Below the pieces are notes generated by a model. That model did no database searches. It worked only from the letters and a program-made list of their open reading frames with translations, and was not told where the DNA came from. A DNA stretch of 64,000 nt from Caulobacter sp. FWC2 (GTDB lineage Bacteria; Pseudomonadota; Alphaproteobacteria; Caulobacterales; Caulobacteraceae): assembly GCF_002742625.1 (NCBI RefSeq), contig NZ_PEBF01000001.1, positions 1,550,001-1,614,000 on the forward strand. The letters run 5' to 3'. This document shows, piece by piece, positions 24,499-34,576 of the stretch. Each line of letters opens with the position of its first letter. The stretch's first letter is position 1. A program made the translations under genes and the position numbers.

Positions 24499-25389
24499 AT
24501 GCCGCGCAATCTTTACCGGTCGGCCCGTCGCGTCGCGGCGGGTCTGATCTCTGTCCTGGCGCTGGGTTTCGCCGGGACCGCCCTGGCCGAGCCGGCGCTG
24601 TGGAAGATCCACGACGCGGACTCGACCATCTATCTGTTCGGCACGATCCATGTGCTCAAGCCCAGCACGGTCTGGCGCTCGCCCAGGATCGACAAGGCCC
24701 TGAAGGACAGCGGCGACCTCACCCTGGAGATCTTCGGCGCCGACGACCCAGCGGTGATGCAGCCGCTGGTGCTGAAATACGGCCTGGACCCGAACAACCC
24801 TCTGTCGGGCAAGATCGACGCCGCCGCCTTCCAGAAGGCCTCGGGCCTGGCCCAGGCCGGCGGGGTGCCGCCGCAGTTGCTGAACGCCATGCGGCCCTGG
24901 CTGGCGGCGGTGCAGCTGTCGCTAATCCCGGTGATCAAGGCCGGCTACGATCCCAAGAGCGGCGTCGAGCCGATCCTGGCCGCCGAGGTCAAGGCCGCCG
25001 GCAAGCCGGAAGGCGCCTTCGAGACGCCGGAGCAGCAGATCCGCTTCTTCGCCGACCTGCCGGTCAAGACCGAGGTGGAGTTCCTCAGCTCGACCCTCGA
25101 CGAGGCCGATGAGGGCGTGGACAAGATCGACAAGATGGTCGCCGCCTGGGCCGCCGGCGACACCGCCGCGCTGGAGACCGAGTTCGTCACCGAGATGAAG
25201 GGCCAGTACCCCGAACTCTACGACCTCTTGATCACCAAGCGGAACCAGAACTGGGCCGGCCAGCTGAAGACCAAGCTTGCGGGCAAGGGCGTCAGCTTCG
25301 TCGCCGTCGGCTCGGGACACTTGGTCGGTCCGGACAGCGTCCAGGTCCAGCTGGCCAAGCTGGGGATCAAGACCGAGCGGGTGGAGTAG
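24499..25389 (+). CDS. TraB/GumN-family protein
   Basis: ATG 24499 is chosen over 24472 because it leads into a signal peptide (ending TALA before EPALWKI), giving 296 aa. The family motifs are present: LFGTIHVLKP near the mature N-terminus, a DLTLEIF segment, and SFVAVGSGHLVGPDSV near the C-terminus. The two GxxH motifs are thought to bind metal and suggest a hydrolase. Exported members are common in alphaproteobacteria; function is unproven. Confidence 0.9.
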   Translation: MPRNLYRSARRVAAGLISVLALGFAGTALAEPALWKIHDADSTIYLFGTIHVLKPSTVWRSPRIDKALKDSGDLTLEIFGADDPAVMQPLVLKYGLDPNNPLSGKIDAAAFQKASGLAQAGGVPPQLLNAMRPWLAAVQLSLIPVIKAGYDPKSGVEPILAAEVKAAGKPEGAFETPEQQIRFFADLPVKTEVEFLSSTLDEADEGVDKIDKMVAAWAAGDTAALETEFVTEMKGQYPELYDLLITKRNQNWAGQLKTKLAGKGVSFVAVGSGHLVGPDSVQVQLAKLGIKTERVE

Positions 25390-25401
25390 GGGGAAAAACC
25401 T

Positions 25402-25476
25402 TGGAGCGGGCGGGGGGAATCGAACCCCCGACATCAAGCTTGGGAAGCTTGCGTTCTACCTCTGAACTACGCCCGC
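25402..25476 (-). tRNA. tRNA-Gly(CCC)
   Basis: A complete cloverleaf is readable: acceptor GCGGGCG/CGCCCGC, D arm GTTC/GAAC, anticodon stem CAAGC/GCTTG with loop TTCCCAA (anticodon CCC, codon GGG), T arm GGGGG-TTCGATT-CCCCC, discriminator T, and an encoded CCA. Confidence 0.95.
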
Positions 25477-25626
25477 CAAAGGGACGCTCCGTTTAGCCTG
25501 GGATGTCCGCCTACTCAAGCCGCCTTGATGCGGTCGAGCTTCGGATCGCGCGGTCAAGCTGACCCAATTGCGCCGCACAGTTCGTCTTCCTGTCCGGCGT
25601 GAGACGGACAGGGAGTTGATCGCCGC

Positions 25627-26127
25627 GTGGAAGTCCCTACGGAAATCGCTCGGAAAGCAGAACCGAGCCGAAGCCCGCCGCGCCTGGCGTTCGGCGAGGT
25701 GACGGTCGATATCGAAAGCCGCCACGTGCGAACCGCCACGGACTCAAGCAGACTGGAACCGGGGGCCTGTGATCTGTTGCGGACCCTGGTGGCGCGGCCG
25801 GGACTGACGGTCTCGCGCGAGCATCTGATCGAGACGGTGTGGGGCCAGGACGAAGGCTCCGCCGGGATCCTCAGCCACGCCGTCTCCACGCTGCGCCAGG
25901 CCCTGGGCGACGACGACCGCGCGCCACGTTTCATCGAGACGGTGCCTGGGCTCGGCTATCGCTGGATCTTCGAGGAGCCGCCCGAGCGCTTGCGCCCGCT
26001 GTCCTCGCGCTGGGTGGGACGGGTCTGGGCGGCCGGTGGCGCGGCGCTCGCGGCCGTCGTGGGCGGACGTGATGGGACAGGCGCCCGCGCCGTCGTCGCC
26101 GGGCCGCGAACCGGCCATCACCGGTGA
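25627..26127 (+). CDS. OmpR/CadC-type winged-helix protein, apparently truncated
   Basis: Residues 20-115 form a trans_reg_C winged helix (LTVSREHLIETVWGQD, LSHAVSTLRQALGDD, FIETVPGLGYRW). In CadC-like proteins a membrane helix and sensor domain follow. Here only a short hydrophobic stretch (VWAAGGAALAAVVG) remains before a non-typical tail that stops 13 bp from the convergent kinase gene. A neighbouring frame continues with a Pro-rich linker-like sequence, which suggests a frameshift near 26056 or loss of the C-terminus. It may be a remnant or a minimal regulator. Confidence 0.6.
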   Translation: MEVPTEIARKAEPSRSPPRLAFGEVTVDIESRHVRTATDSSRLEPGACDLLRTLVARPGLTVSREHLIETVWGQDEGSAGILSHAVSTLRQALGDDDRAPRFIETVPGLGYRWIFEEPPERLRPLSSRWVGRVWAAGGAALAAVVGGRDGTGARAVVAGPRTGHHR

Positions 26128-26140
26128 GATCGTCGAAGCC

Positions 26141-27991
26141 TCAGTGCTTGGCCCCGCAGCGGGTCAGCATGTGGGCCAGGGCCGAAGCCTCGATAGGCTT
26201 GGGCAGGACGTCGTCCATGCCCGCGTCGCGGTAGCTATCGGTTTCCTCTTCCAGCAAACTGGCGGTCACCGCCACGATCGGCACCCTTGAACGGCCGGCG
26301 CGGGTTTCTTCCTCGCGGATCGTCCGGGTCGCTTCGATGCCGTCCATCACCGGCATGTGGACGTCCATGAAGATCGCCGTCCACGGCTCGCGACGCCACG
26401 CCTCGACGGCTTCCTGGCCATCGGCGGCGAACGCGCAGGCGACGCCGAACGACCCCAGAAGGGCCTCCATGATCCGACGGTTGGTGGCGTTGTCGTCGAC
26501 GACAAGAAGTCGCGGCGCGCGCCCTGCGACGCCCTCATCATGTTCCGTTTCCGCAAGCGTGTCCCCCTCCTCCGCGATGATCGGGCAGGGGACTACGAGG
26601 CGGAAAACGGAGCCCTTTCCTGGAGTCGAGGAAACGGTCATTTCGCCGCTCATCCGGCTGACGAGGCTCTGGCAAAGCGCCAGGCCGACACCCACGCCGC
26701 CAATCTCCCGCGTGGACGAATCGTCGCCCTGGCTGAAGCGCTCGAAGATCGCCGCCAGTTTTTCGGGAGGCACGCCGTCGCCCGTGTCGCTGACTTCGAT
26801 GAGGAGACGGTCGCCCTGTCCCGCGATGCGACAATCGACGCCGCCCTCGCGGGTGAATTTCAAGGCATTGGTCAGCAGGAGGCCGATCGCCTGGCGGAGG
26901 CGGTTGATGTCCCCGCTTCGCGTCTCGCGCTCCGCCGCTTCCAGCAGCATGGTCAGTCTCAGATGCTGGGCTTCCGCCGAGGGGCGGTGCAGGTCGTCGA
27001 GGGACTGAACCAGGGTCGCCAGGGGGAATGGCGCGGTCTTCAGCTCCAGTACGCCGTCGTCCAGCCGCGACAGGTCCAGCACGTCGTCGATCATCTGGCG
27101 CAGGCGACGCGCGGAGTTCTTCATCTCCAGCACCTGAGCCCGCTGCGTTTCGATCAGTTTCGACCGGGTGAGGATCTGGCCCACGCCGAGGATCGCGTTG
27201 AGGGGGGTGCGCATCTCATGGCTCACGGTCGCCAGGAAGCGGGACTTCGCCCGGTTGGCGGCTTGGGCCTGATGGGTCGCCAGCTCCAGTTGCCGCGTGC
27301 GGAGCGCCACGCGTTCCTCCAGCGCCCGGTTTAGGACGTTCAGGTCCGAGCTTCGGCGCGCCAGGGCCTCCATCAGCTCATGGTTTTCGTCGCGAAGTTG
27401 AATGGCGTCGACCAGCAGGCGGTGGTTGTTGCGATGCCCCGCCAGCATCACCAGGCAGAACATCGCCCCCAGCAACCCCAGCGGCGTCTCCGAGCGTGAG
27501 GCGAAGAGCATGGTCAGGGAGGCGGGTAGAAGGATCAGGCAAATATAGAGCCGCCCCGTGATCTTCATGGGCGATAGAACCCCCGTCGCGCCGCCGGCCA
27601 GGGCCGACAGCACCACGATCGTCACGTACCGGGTGCGCTCGCTGTCGACCGGGAAGCGCGCGCACGCCAGGAGCGCCCATAACCCGGCGCTGACCAGAAG
27701 GCCCGCCGAGAACATCGCCGAGATCACATCCAGTCGTTCGGCCAGGACGCCGCCCCGCAAGGCGGAGATCAGAAGCAGATCGACGACGAGCCTCAGCGCC
27801 AGGACGGCCAAGGCGACGCCCAGCCATATCCGGTAGAAGCCCGCTTCCGTCGGCGCGGCCGCCAGGGTGACGCCGATCGCCGCCGCGGCCTGCACGGCCA
27901 TGGTCGCCTTGCTGTTGCGGGAGGCATGGCCAAGCAGCGCCAAGCCCATTGGGTTGTCACGGATGGGGACAGTAGCTTGCGCGAGGGGCAT
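26141..27991 (-). CDS. Hybrid sensor histidine kinase/response regulator
   Basis: The 616-residue protein has an N-terminal membrane region of about five or six helices (residues 30-185), a coiled coil (ALEERVALRTRQLELATHQ), the HisKA domain with the phospho-His in SHEMRTPLNA near residue 257, and an ATPase domain (DTGDGVPPEKL, GVGVGLALCQSLV). A C-terminal receiver follows with phospho-Asp in FMDVHMPVMDG. No periplasmic sensor loop is large enough to suggest a ligand. It resembles phosphorelay kinases that pass phosphate to a separate Hpt; none is adjacent. Confidence 0.94.
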   Translation of the reverse strand: MPLAQATVPIRDNPMGLALLGHASRNSKATMAVQAAAAIGVTLAAAPTEAGFYRIWLGVALAVLALRLVVDLLLISALRGGVLAERLDVISAMFSAGLLVSAGLWALLACARFPVDSERTRYVTIVVLSALAGGATGVLSPMKITGRLYICLILLPASLTMLFASRSETPLGLLGAMFCLVMLAGHRNNHRLLVDAIQLRDENHELMEALARRSSDLNVLNRALEERVALRTRQLELATHQAQAANRAKSRFLATVSHEMRTPLNAILGVGQILTRSKLIETQRAQVLEMKNSARRLRQMIDDVLDLSRLDDGVLELKTAPFPLATLVQSLDDLHRPSAEAQHLRLTMLLEAAERETRSGDINRLRQAIGLLLTNALKFTREGGVDCRIAGQGDRLLIEVSDTGDGVPPEKLAAIFERFSQGDDSSTREIGGVGVGLALCQSLVSRMSGEMTVSSTPGKGSVFRLVVPCPIIAEEGDTLAETEHDEGVAGRAPRLLVVDDNATNRRIMEALLGSFGVACAFAADGQEAVEAWRREPWTAIFMDVHMPVMDGIEATRTIREEETRAGRSRVPIVAVTASLLEEETDSYRDAGMDDVLPKPIEASALAHMLTRCGAKH

Positions 27992-28094
27992 CGACCGCCT
28001 CCGTAGAACAACGTTTTCTCCGCCCTCCTATGGTCAAGTTCCCCGGATGAGTCACGGCGCGGGGCGAGCGACATAGCGACGCGCTAGACGGCAA

Positions 28095-28122
28095 ACGGCC
28101 CGGAAACCATGTTCCGGGCCGT
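28095..28122 (-). terminator. Hairpin terminator of the chloroperoxidase-like gene
   Basis: An 11-bp stem (28095-28105 with 28112-28122, 6-nt loop) lies 31 bp past the leftward stop codon. Read leftward it is followed by TTTGC, a short U-tract. Confidence 0.6.
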
Positions 28123-28152
28123 CGCTGGCAGGACAGGCGTTGGCGCTCAGGC

Positions 28153-29127
28153 TCAGGCCTTGATGAAGGCCAGCAAGTCCGGATTGATGATTTCCGGATG
28201 GGTGGTGGCCATGCCGTGCGGCAGCCCGGGATAGGTCTTCAGCGTGCCCTTCTTCAGCAGCTTGATGCCCAGCCGGGCGCTGTCGTCGATCGGCACGATC
28301 TGGTCGTCCTCGCCGTGCATCAGGAACACCGGCACGTCGGCCTTCTTCATGTCCTCGGTGAAGTCGGTCTCCGAGAAGGCCTTGATGCAGTCGTAGTGGG
28401 CCTTGGTTCCGCCCATCATGCCCTGGCGCCACCAGTTCTCGACCGTGGCTTGCGACACCTTCGCGCCCGGGCGGTTGAAGCCATAGAACGGGCCCGCCGC
28501 CACATCGTGGAAGAACTGCGAGCGGTTGGCGATCTGGGCGGCGCGGAAGCCGTCGAACACCTCGATCGGCAGGCCGCCCGGGTTCTTGTCGGACTTGACC
28601 ATGATCGGCGGCACGGCGCCGATCAGCACGGCCTTGGCGACGCGGCCCGGCTTGGCGCGGGCGACGTAGTGGATCACCTCGCCGCCGCCGGTCGAGTGGC
28701 CGACGTGGACGGCGTTCTTCAGGTCCAGATGGTCGGTCAGGGCCGCGACGTCGGCTGCATAGGTGTCCATCTCGTTGCCGGTGTCGGTCTGGGTCGAGCG
28801 ACCATGGCCGCGGCGGTCATGGGCGATGACCCGGAAGCCCTGGCCCAGGAAGAACATCATCTGGTTGTCCCAGTCGTCCGCGCTGAGCGGCCAGCCGTGG
28901 TGGAACACGATGGGCTGGGCGGTCTTGGGACCCCAGTCCTTGTAGAAGATCTGCGTGCCGTCCTTGGTGGTGATGAAGCCGCTGCTCATGTTCGAAGCTC
29001 CTGGAGGAATGGCGGCCGCCGCGACGGCCGGATTGGCGAGGGTAGGGAGAGCGGCCATGGCGCTGAGCGCCAGCCCGCCGGCGAGCACGCCGCGACGCGA
29101 GGTTTCGATCGGTTCTTTGGCGTCCAT
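28153..29127 (-). CDS. Exported alpha/beta hydrolase, non-heme chloroperoxidase type
   Basis: The 324-residue protein opens with a twin-arginine signal ([19 protein letters not shown], cleavage after VAAAA). The mature enzyme shows [29 protein letters not shown], the nucleophile GHSTGGGE, the acid in [10 protein letters not shown] and the His in [10 protein letters not shown]. This is the classic layout of cofactor-free haloperoxidases/perhydrolases, although many act as esterases. The catalytic triad is complete. It has its own terminator and sits in single-gene context. Confidence 0.92.
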   Translation of the reverse strand: MDAKEPIETSRRGVLAGGLALSAMAALPTLANPAVAAAAIPPGASNMSSGFITTKDGTQIFYKDWGPKTAQPIVFHHGWPLSADDWDNQMMFFLGQGFRVIAHDRRGHGRSTQTDTGNEMDTYAADVAALTDHLDLKNAVHVGHSTGGGEVIHYVARAKPGRVAKAVLIGAVPPIMVKSDKNPGGLPIEVFDGFRAAQIANRSQFFHDVAAGPFYGFNRPGAKVSQATVENWWRQGMMGGTKAHYDCIKAFSETDFTEDMKKADVPVFLMHGEDDQIVPIDDSARLGIKLLKKGTLKTYPGLPHGMATTHPEIINPDLLAFIKA

Positions 29128-29286
29128 GGTCTTGCCCCTGGTGTGTGACCGCCGCGCGAAGCGGCGCGCCGTCGTTCTGCGAGACGGACATTGGCCCAGG
29201 AGGGCGAGCCGGGATTGGACAGCCTGGACGTGGTTTGAATGTTCATGAGGCTAGTCGGTCGAAGCGTGCGTCGACCGGGAACGCAA

Positions 29287-29314
29287 AACGCCGCCCGGCG
29301 AACCGGGCGGCGTT
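29287..29314 (-). terminator. Hairpin terminator of the EF-hand gene
   Basis: A perfect 12-bp stem (29287-29298 with 29303-29314, loop CGAA) is followed leftward by TTGCG after the stem A-T pairs. It lies 24 bp past the stop codon. Confidence 0.7.
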
Positions 29315-29338
29315 CGAAAGCGTCTCGGATGGGAGCGC

Positions 29339-29671
29339 CTAGTTGCCTTGCGGCGGGCCTTCCGGCGGCGGGCCGGGAGGCGGGCCGCCGTCTTGCGAAC
29401 GGCGGGCGCGCATCTTTTCGAAGGCGGCCTTCAGCTCTTCCAGGGTGACCTTGCCGTCGTTGTTGGCGTCGATCATGGCGAAGCGGTCGGCCGGACGGCC
29501 CGTGGCGTCCCACTCGGCCTTGTCGACCGCGCCGTCGCCATTGGTGTCCCAGCGCTTGAAGATGTCTTCCGGCGCCGGCATGCGGCCGGGCGGCGGGCCT
29601 TCCTGAGCCAGGGCGGCGCCGCCGGCCAGGGTGGTGAGCGAAGCGAGCGCGACGAGAAGCGTGCGGCGCAT
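29339..29671 (-). CDS. Exported EF-hand calcium-binding protein
   Basis: The 110-residue protein has a signal peptide (ending ALA before QEGPPPG), then two EF-hand loops, DTNGDGAVDKAEW and DANNDGKVTLEEL, and a Pro/Gly-rich tail (PPPGPPPEGPP). Both loops keep the Asp/Asn/Asp and the final Glu (or its equivalent) needed for calcium. GGAAGGAAA precedes the ATG. It is likely periplasmic. A second, longer exported EF-hand protein lies at 60.7 kb. Confidence 0.92.
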   Translation of the reverse strand: MRRTLLVALASLTTLAGGAALAQEGPPPGRMPAPEDIFKRWDTNGDGAVDKAEWDATGRPADRFAMIDANNDGKVTLEELKAAFEKMRARRSQDGGPPPGPPPEGPPQGN

Positions 29672-29776
29672 GGTGGGTTTCCTTCCCCGATAGATGTCCC
29701 TGCCAGCGTGGATGAGCCGCGATTGTTGCGGCCTTATTTCGGGATTGGGGCGGGAAAGGGCGGGGCTTAACGCGAA

Positions 29777-29806
29777 ACGCCGCCCGGTCTCGCGACCGGA
29801 CGGCGT
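29777..29806 (-). terminator. Hairpin terminator of rtcB
   Basis: A 13-bp stem with one mismatch (29777-29789 with 29794-29806, loop TCGC) starts three bases past the rtcB stop. Read leftward it is followed by TTCGCG, so the U-tract is minimal. Confidence 0.55.
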
Positions 29807-29809
29807 ACG

Positions 29810-31027
<1,218 letters not shown>

Positions 31028-31088
31028 GGGCTTCTCTCCTCTTGCTCCCCCTCCTGGCGGCGGGCCGGCAAGTGTTTCCGCACAAACG

Positions 31089-31125
31089 AAAAACCCCTCC
31101 GGCTCAGGCCAGGAGGGGCTTTTTC
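31089..31125 (-). terminator. Rho-independent terminator between a small ORF and rtcB
   Basis: CCCCTCC (31094-31100) pairs with GGAGGGG (31112-31118), extended by A-T pairs around a bulged C, and both flanks are A/T runs. It can therefore end leftward transcription before rtcB as well as rightward transcription. It lies 25 bp past the small ORF and 62 bp before the rtcB start. Confidence 0.8.
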
Positions 31126-31149
31126 GGACTTCCCGAGTTCAGTCGAACC

Positions 31150-31248
31150 CTAGACCGTGATCCCCTCCAACGCGCACGCTTCCACGTACTCGACCTGGCG
31201 GTCGAGCATGGTGAACAGCTGCGAATTGGTTGGGGCTTTGTGCGCCAC
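31150..31248 (-). CDS. Possible 32-residue protein upstream of rtcB
   Basis: GTG 31246-31248 opens a 32-codon frame beginning (M)AHKAPTNSQLFTML and ending CALEGITV, with AAGGAAGAG 6 nt upstream. It is charge-balanced and could form an amphipathic helix (LDRQVEYVEACAL). It is followed at once by a strong terminator and then rtcB. It could be a small protein with its own transcript or a leader ORF. I do not recognise it. Confidence 0.5.
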   Translation of the reverse strand: MAHKAPTNSQLFTMLDRQVEYVEACALEGITV

Positions 31249-31381
31249 GGTTCTCTTCCTTCGGGAGGCGGCCGATTACAGCGTTCGGTGATCGCGGGCT
31301 AGTGGGCCGACGCGGAAGTTGAGCTGGTGTGGCTGGACGGGCACAGGGGGCTAGTCTCCCGCGTGGGGGAGGATATCCGCC

Positions 31382-32320
31382 TCAGTGCTTGCCGCGATCG
31401 CGGCCGAAGTTCGGTTCAGCGCTTTCCTGGCCGGCCGCGACGATGCCCCGGCGGATGGCCCGCGTTCGGGTGAAGTGGGCGTGCAGGGTGTCGGCGTCGC
31501 CCCAGCGGATGGCGCGACTCATGGCCTGCAGGTCCTCGGTGAAGCGGCCCAGCATCTCCAGCACCGCGTCCTTGTTGGCCACGAAGATGTCACGCCACAT
31601 GGTCGGGTCGCTGGCGGCGATGCGGGTGAAGTCGCGGAAGCCCGAGGCCGAGTACTTGATGACCTCGTTCTCGGTGACGTTCTCCAGGTCCGCCGCGCTG
31701 CCGACGATCGTGTAGGCGATCAGGTGGGGCAGGTGGCTGACGACGGCCAGCACCAGGTCGTGATGCTTTTCCTCCATCAGCTCGACCTGGGCCCCGAAGG
31801 CGCGCCAGAAGGCCGACAGCTTGGCGACGGCGGCGGCGTAGTGCTCGTCGTCGCTGTCGAAGGGGGTCAGGATCGTCCAGCGGTTCTCGAACAGCTCGGC
31901 GAAGCCGGAGTCGGGACCCGATTGCTCGGTCCCGGCGATCGGGTGGCCGGGGATGGCGTAGATCTTCGACAGGTCCTGGGCGCGGAAGGCCTCGCCGACA
32001 TTGGCCTTGGTCGAGCCGACATCGGTCAGGGTGGCGCCGGCCTTCATGGCGGGGATGACGACGGCGGCCAGTTCAGGGATCGAAAGCACCGGGGTGGCGA
32101 TGACCACCAGGTCGGCGTCCTTCACCGCCTCGGCGATGTCGCCGGTGACGTGCTCGGCGATGCCCAGTTCGACCACGCGGGCGCGGTTGGCCTCGCTGGC
32201 GTCGACCACGGTGACCTCGCCGACGACGCCGTGCTCACGCGCCGCGCGGATCACCGAACCGCCGATCAGGCCGCAGCCGATGACGGTGAGCTTGGGGTAG
32301 AGGAGACCGGGGTTAGACAT
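31382..32320 (-). CDS. tyrC: Prephenate/arogenate dehydrogenase
   Basis: ATG 32320 is preferred to an in-frame TTG two codons upstream (312 aa). The N-terminal Rossmann domain shows VIGCGLIGGSVIRA, followed by VIATPVLSIPEL, IPGHPIAGTEQSG and the C-terminal helical domain with SHLPHLIAYTIVG and SASGFRDFTRIAASDP. It oxidises prephenate or arogenate in tyrosine synthesis. hisC and the chorismate mutase gene lie upstream on the same strand, completing the branch after chorismate. Confidence 0.94.
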   Translation of the reverse strand: MSNPGLLYPKLTVIGCGLIGGSVIRAAREHGVVGEVTVVDASEANRARVVELGIAEHVTGDIAEAVKDADLVVIATPVLSIPELAAVVIPAMKAGATLTDVGSTKANVGEAFRAQDLSKIYAIPGHPIAGTEQSGPDSGFAELFENRWTILTPFDSDDEHYAAAVAKLSAFWRAFGAQVELMEEKHHDLVLAVVSHLPHLIAYTIVGSAADLENVTENEVIKYSASGFRDFTRIAASDPTMWRDIFVANKDAVLEMLGRFTEDLQAMSRAIRWGDADTLHAHFTRTRAIRRGIVAAGQESAEPNFGRDRGKH

Positions 32321-32355
32321 GGACAAGGCTCACTTCAAACCGTTCCTCGGTCGGT

Positions 32356-32482
32356 TCTTCCCGGCGAAGGCCGGGACCCAGATTCATCCGGAGCGGCTGG
32401 GGATGACGCGCCATAGAATAGCGCCCATCAAAGGGGCGTTCGCGGCTTCGATCTGGGCCCCGGCTTTCGCCGGGGAGAGCGG
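32356..32482. repeat. Intergenic inverted repeat, type B, copy 2
   Basis: It has the same arms as the element at 15437-15524 (CCCGGCGAAGGCCGGGA and CCCCGGCTTTCGCCGGGG) but with a longer middle of about 70 bp. It lies between hisC and tyrC, so it is probably transcribed within the operon. Confidence 0.8.
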
Positions 32483-32494
32483 AAAAAGAAGGAG

Positions 32495-33616
32495 TCACCG
32501 CCCCATGAACTCGGCCAGCAGATCCACAACCGCCCGGTTCTGCTCTTCCAGGCCGATGGTCACGCGGATCGCGTCGGGCAGGCCGTAGTTGGCCACGGCG
32601 CGAACCAGATAGCCCTTCGACGCCAGGAAGGCCTCGGCTTCGCCGGCGGTCTTGCCCGGCGTGGTCGGGAAGGTGGCCAGGACGAAATTGGCCGCCGACG
32701 GCGTCACTTCCAGCCCCAGGCCGCCCAGTTGCTGGGTCAGCCACGGACGCCACTGCTCGACCAGGGCCAGCGAGCGGGCCTGGAAGTCGTCGTCGAACAG
32801 GGCCGCGACGGCGGCTTCCTGGCCGGGGATCGAGGTGTTGAACGGCGGGCGAATGCGCTCGATCGGCGCGATGATGTGCTCGGGCGCATAGCCCCAGCCC
32901 ACGCGCAGGGCGGCCAGGCCGTGCAGCTTCGAGAAGGTGCGCGTGACGATCACGTTCTCGGCGGTGCGGGCCAGGTCCAGCCCGTCCTCGAAGCGGGGAT
33001 CGCTGCAGAATTCCGAATAGGCGCCGTCCAGCACCAGGATCACCGAGGGCGGCAGGGCCGCGTGCAGAGTGCGGATCTCCTCGCCCGTCAGCCAGGTGCC
33101 GGTCGGGTTGGCGGGGTTGGCGATGAACACGAGGCGCGTGCGCTCGTCGACGCATTTCACCGTCTCGTCGATGTCGATGCGGTGGTTGATCTCCTTGGCC
33201 ATCCGCACCTCGCCCTGGCAGGCGCGGGCGCCGATGGCGTAGGCGGCGAAGCCGTGCTCGCCCTGGACGATGTTGTCGCCGGGCTCGAGATAGACCTGGC
33301 ACAGCAGGGCGAAGATCTCGTCGCTGCCGTCGCCGAAGGTCAGGCGCTCGGGCTCCAGCTTATAGCGCTCGGCCACGGCGGCGCGCAGGATGTTGGCCTT
33401 GCCGTCCGGATAGATGTGCATCCGGTCGACGGCGTCGCGATAGGCCTGCTTGGCCTTGTCGCTGCTGCCCAGGATGTTCTCGTTGCTCGACAGCTTGATG
33501 GGGTGCTCGACGCCCTCGATCTTCGACTTGCCGCCGACATAGGCGTGGATGTCCATGATCCCCGGCTTGGGAACGGGACGGGGCGCGGCGAAGCGATCGG
33601 TGGGAGCGGCGGTCAT
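32495..33616 (-). CDS. hisC: Histidinol-phosphate/aromatic aminotransferase
   Basis: The 373-residue protein is a class I/II PLP aminotransferase with LSSNENILGSS, the NPANPTGTW segment, the Asp/Tyr pair in LDGAYSEF and the PLP lysine in RTFSKLHGLAALRVGWG. HisC acts on histidinol phosphate, and many HisC proteins also transaminate prephenate or aromatic keto acids. Its place between chorismate mutase and tyrC suggests an aromatic role at least in part. The start at 33616 gives a normal length. Confidence 0.93.
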   Translation of the reverse strand: MTAAPTDRFAAPRPVPKPGIMDIHAYVGGKSKIEGVEHPIKLSSNENILGSSDKAKQAYRDAVDRMHIYPDGKANILRAAVAERYKLEPERLTFGDGSDEIFALLCQVYLEPGDNIVQGEHGFAAYAIGARACQGEVRMAKEINHRIDIDETVKCVDERTRLVFIANPANPTGTWLTGEEIRTLHAALPPSVILVLDGAYSEFCSDPRFEDGLDLARTAENVIVTRTFSKLHGLAALRVGWGYAPEHIIAPIERIRPPFNTSIPGQEAAVAALFDDDFQARSLALVEQWRPWLTQQLGGLGLEVTPSAANFVLATFPTTPGKTAGEAEAFLASKGYLVRAVANYGLPDAIRVTIGLEEQNRAVVDLLAEFMGR

Positions 33617-33661
33617 CGGACTACTCAGCTGACGGACGTCTGGTTTGCAGACGGCCGCTTC

Positions 33662-34462
33662 TTACACGTCGAACTGCTCGGGTGCAGCCCCGATGACGCC
33701 CGTAAGTTGGCCCGGCGCGCGGGCCAGGCGCTCGTCGTGGGGCTGGAAGAAGCCCGACAGCGAGAACAGCTTCAGCCCGCCGGCCTCGGCGACCTGCTCG
33801 GCGGCGACGCCGTCCTGGCTGAGGGCTTCGACGATGGCGGCCGTGCTCTTGGCCGAGTCGGTGACCCAGAAGGTCTGGTCGTGGCCGGTGGGCTCGACCT
33901 CGACCTCGGCCACGGCCAGGGCGGCTTGCGGTCCCCAGGTGGCGAGGCACGGCAGGGCGGCGAACACCTTCAGCTTCGGCTCGGCCAGCAGCCGGCCCCA
34001 CCAGGGCGTCTCGGCGGCCAGCGGCAAGACGGCGACGCCCCAGGGGGCGCGGGCCAAGGCCAGGGCGTCCTGGGCGGTCGGGACGATCGACAGGCGCGGG
34101 GCGGTCCCGAAGCGCAGGCGGGTCAGCTCGACCGCGCGGGCCGGCTCGCGACCGCCGAACACGGCCAACTGATAGGGACCCTGGCGCGCCAGGTTGTCGG
34201 CCATGATCTCGCGCCAGATGCGGATGACCAGGGCGTTGGAGGCGCCGGTGCGCGGCGCGTCGAGAAGCTTGCGGACGATCTGGGCCTCGCGGCCGGGGCG
34301 CAGGCCAAAGCCCGTATCGCCCGAGGCGCGCTTGGCGGCCGCGACGGCGCTGGCCAGGCCGGCGCGCTCGTCGAGCAGCTTCAAAAGTTCACCGTCGATG
34401 GCGTCCAGTCGCCATCGGACCTCTTCGAGAGACGGTGTGGCGTCCGTCGCGTCGCTGCCCAT
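33662..34462 (-). CDS. Chorismate mutase with a degenerate prephenate-dehydratase-like region
   Basis: ATG 34462 with GGGGAAG upstream gives 266 aa. Residues about 12-95 form an AroQ-type chorismate mutase (LEEVRWRLDAIDGELLKLLDER, then GREAQIVRKLL). The remaining 170 residues have the rough arrangement of a dehydratase/ACT region (DQTFWVTDSAKSTAAIVEAL, GGLKLFSLSGFF) but lack the NxTRF motif of prephenate dehydratase. I infer mutase activity only. It heads a leftward cluster with hisC (45 bp gap) and tyrC. Confidence 0.82.
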   Translation of the reverse strand: MGSDATDATPSLEEVRWRLDAIDGELLKLLDERAGLASAVAAAKRASGDTGFGLRPGREAQIVRKLLDAPRTGASNALVIRIWREIMADNLARQGPYQLAVFGGREPARAVELTRLRFGTAPRLSIVPTAQDALALARAPWGVAVLPLAAETPWWGRLLAEPKLKVFAALPCLATWGPQAALAVAEVEVEPTGHDQTFWVTDSAKSTAAIVEALSQDGVAAEQVAEAGGLKLFSLSGFFQPHDERLARAPGQLTGVIGAAPEQFDV

Positions 34463-34576
34463 GTTCTTCCCCGAAATTGGAGGGCGGACCATAGTCCTTG
34501 CCGCCGAACACGCAATAGCCCGCCCTGTTGGGGAAGAAAATTGCGCGCTCGGCGATCAGCGATCGATCACTCGGGC

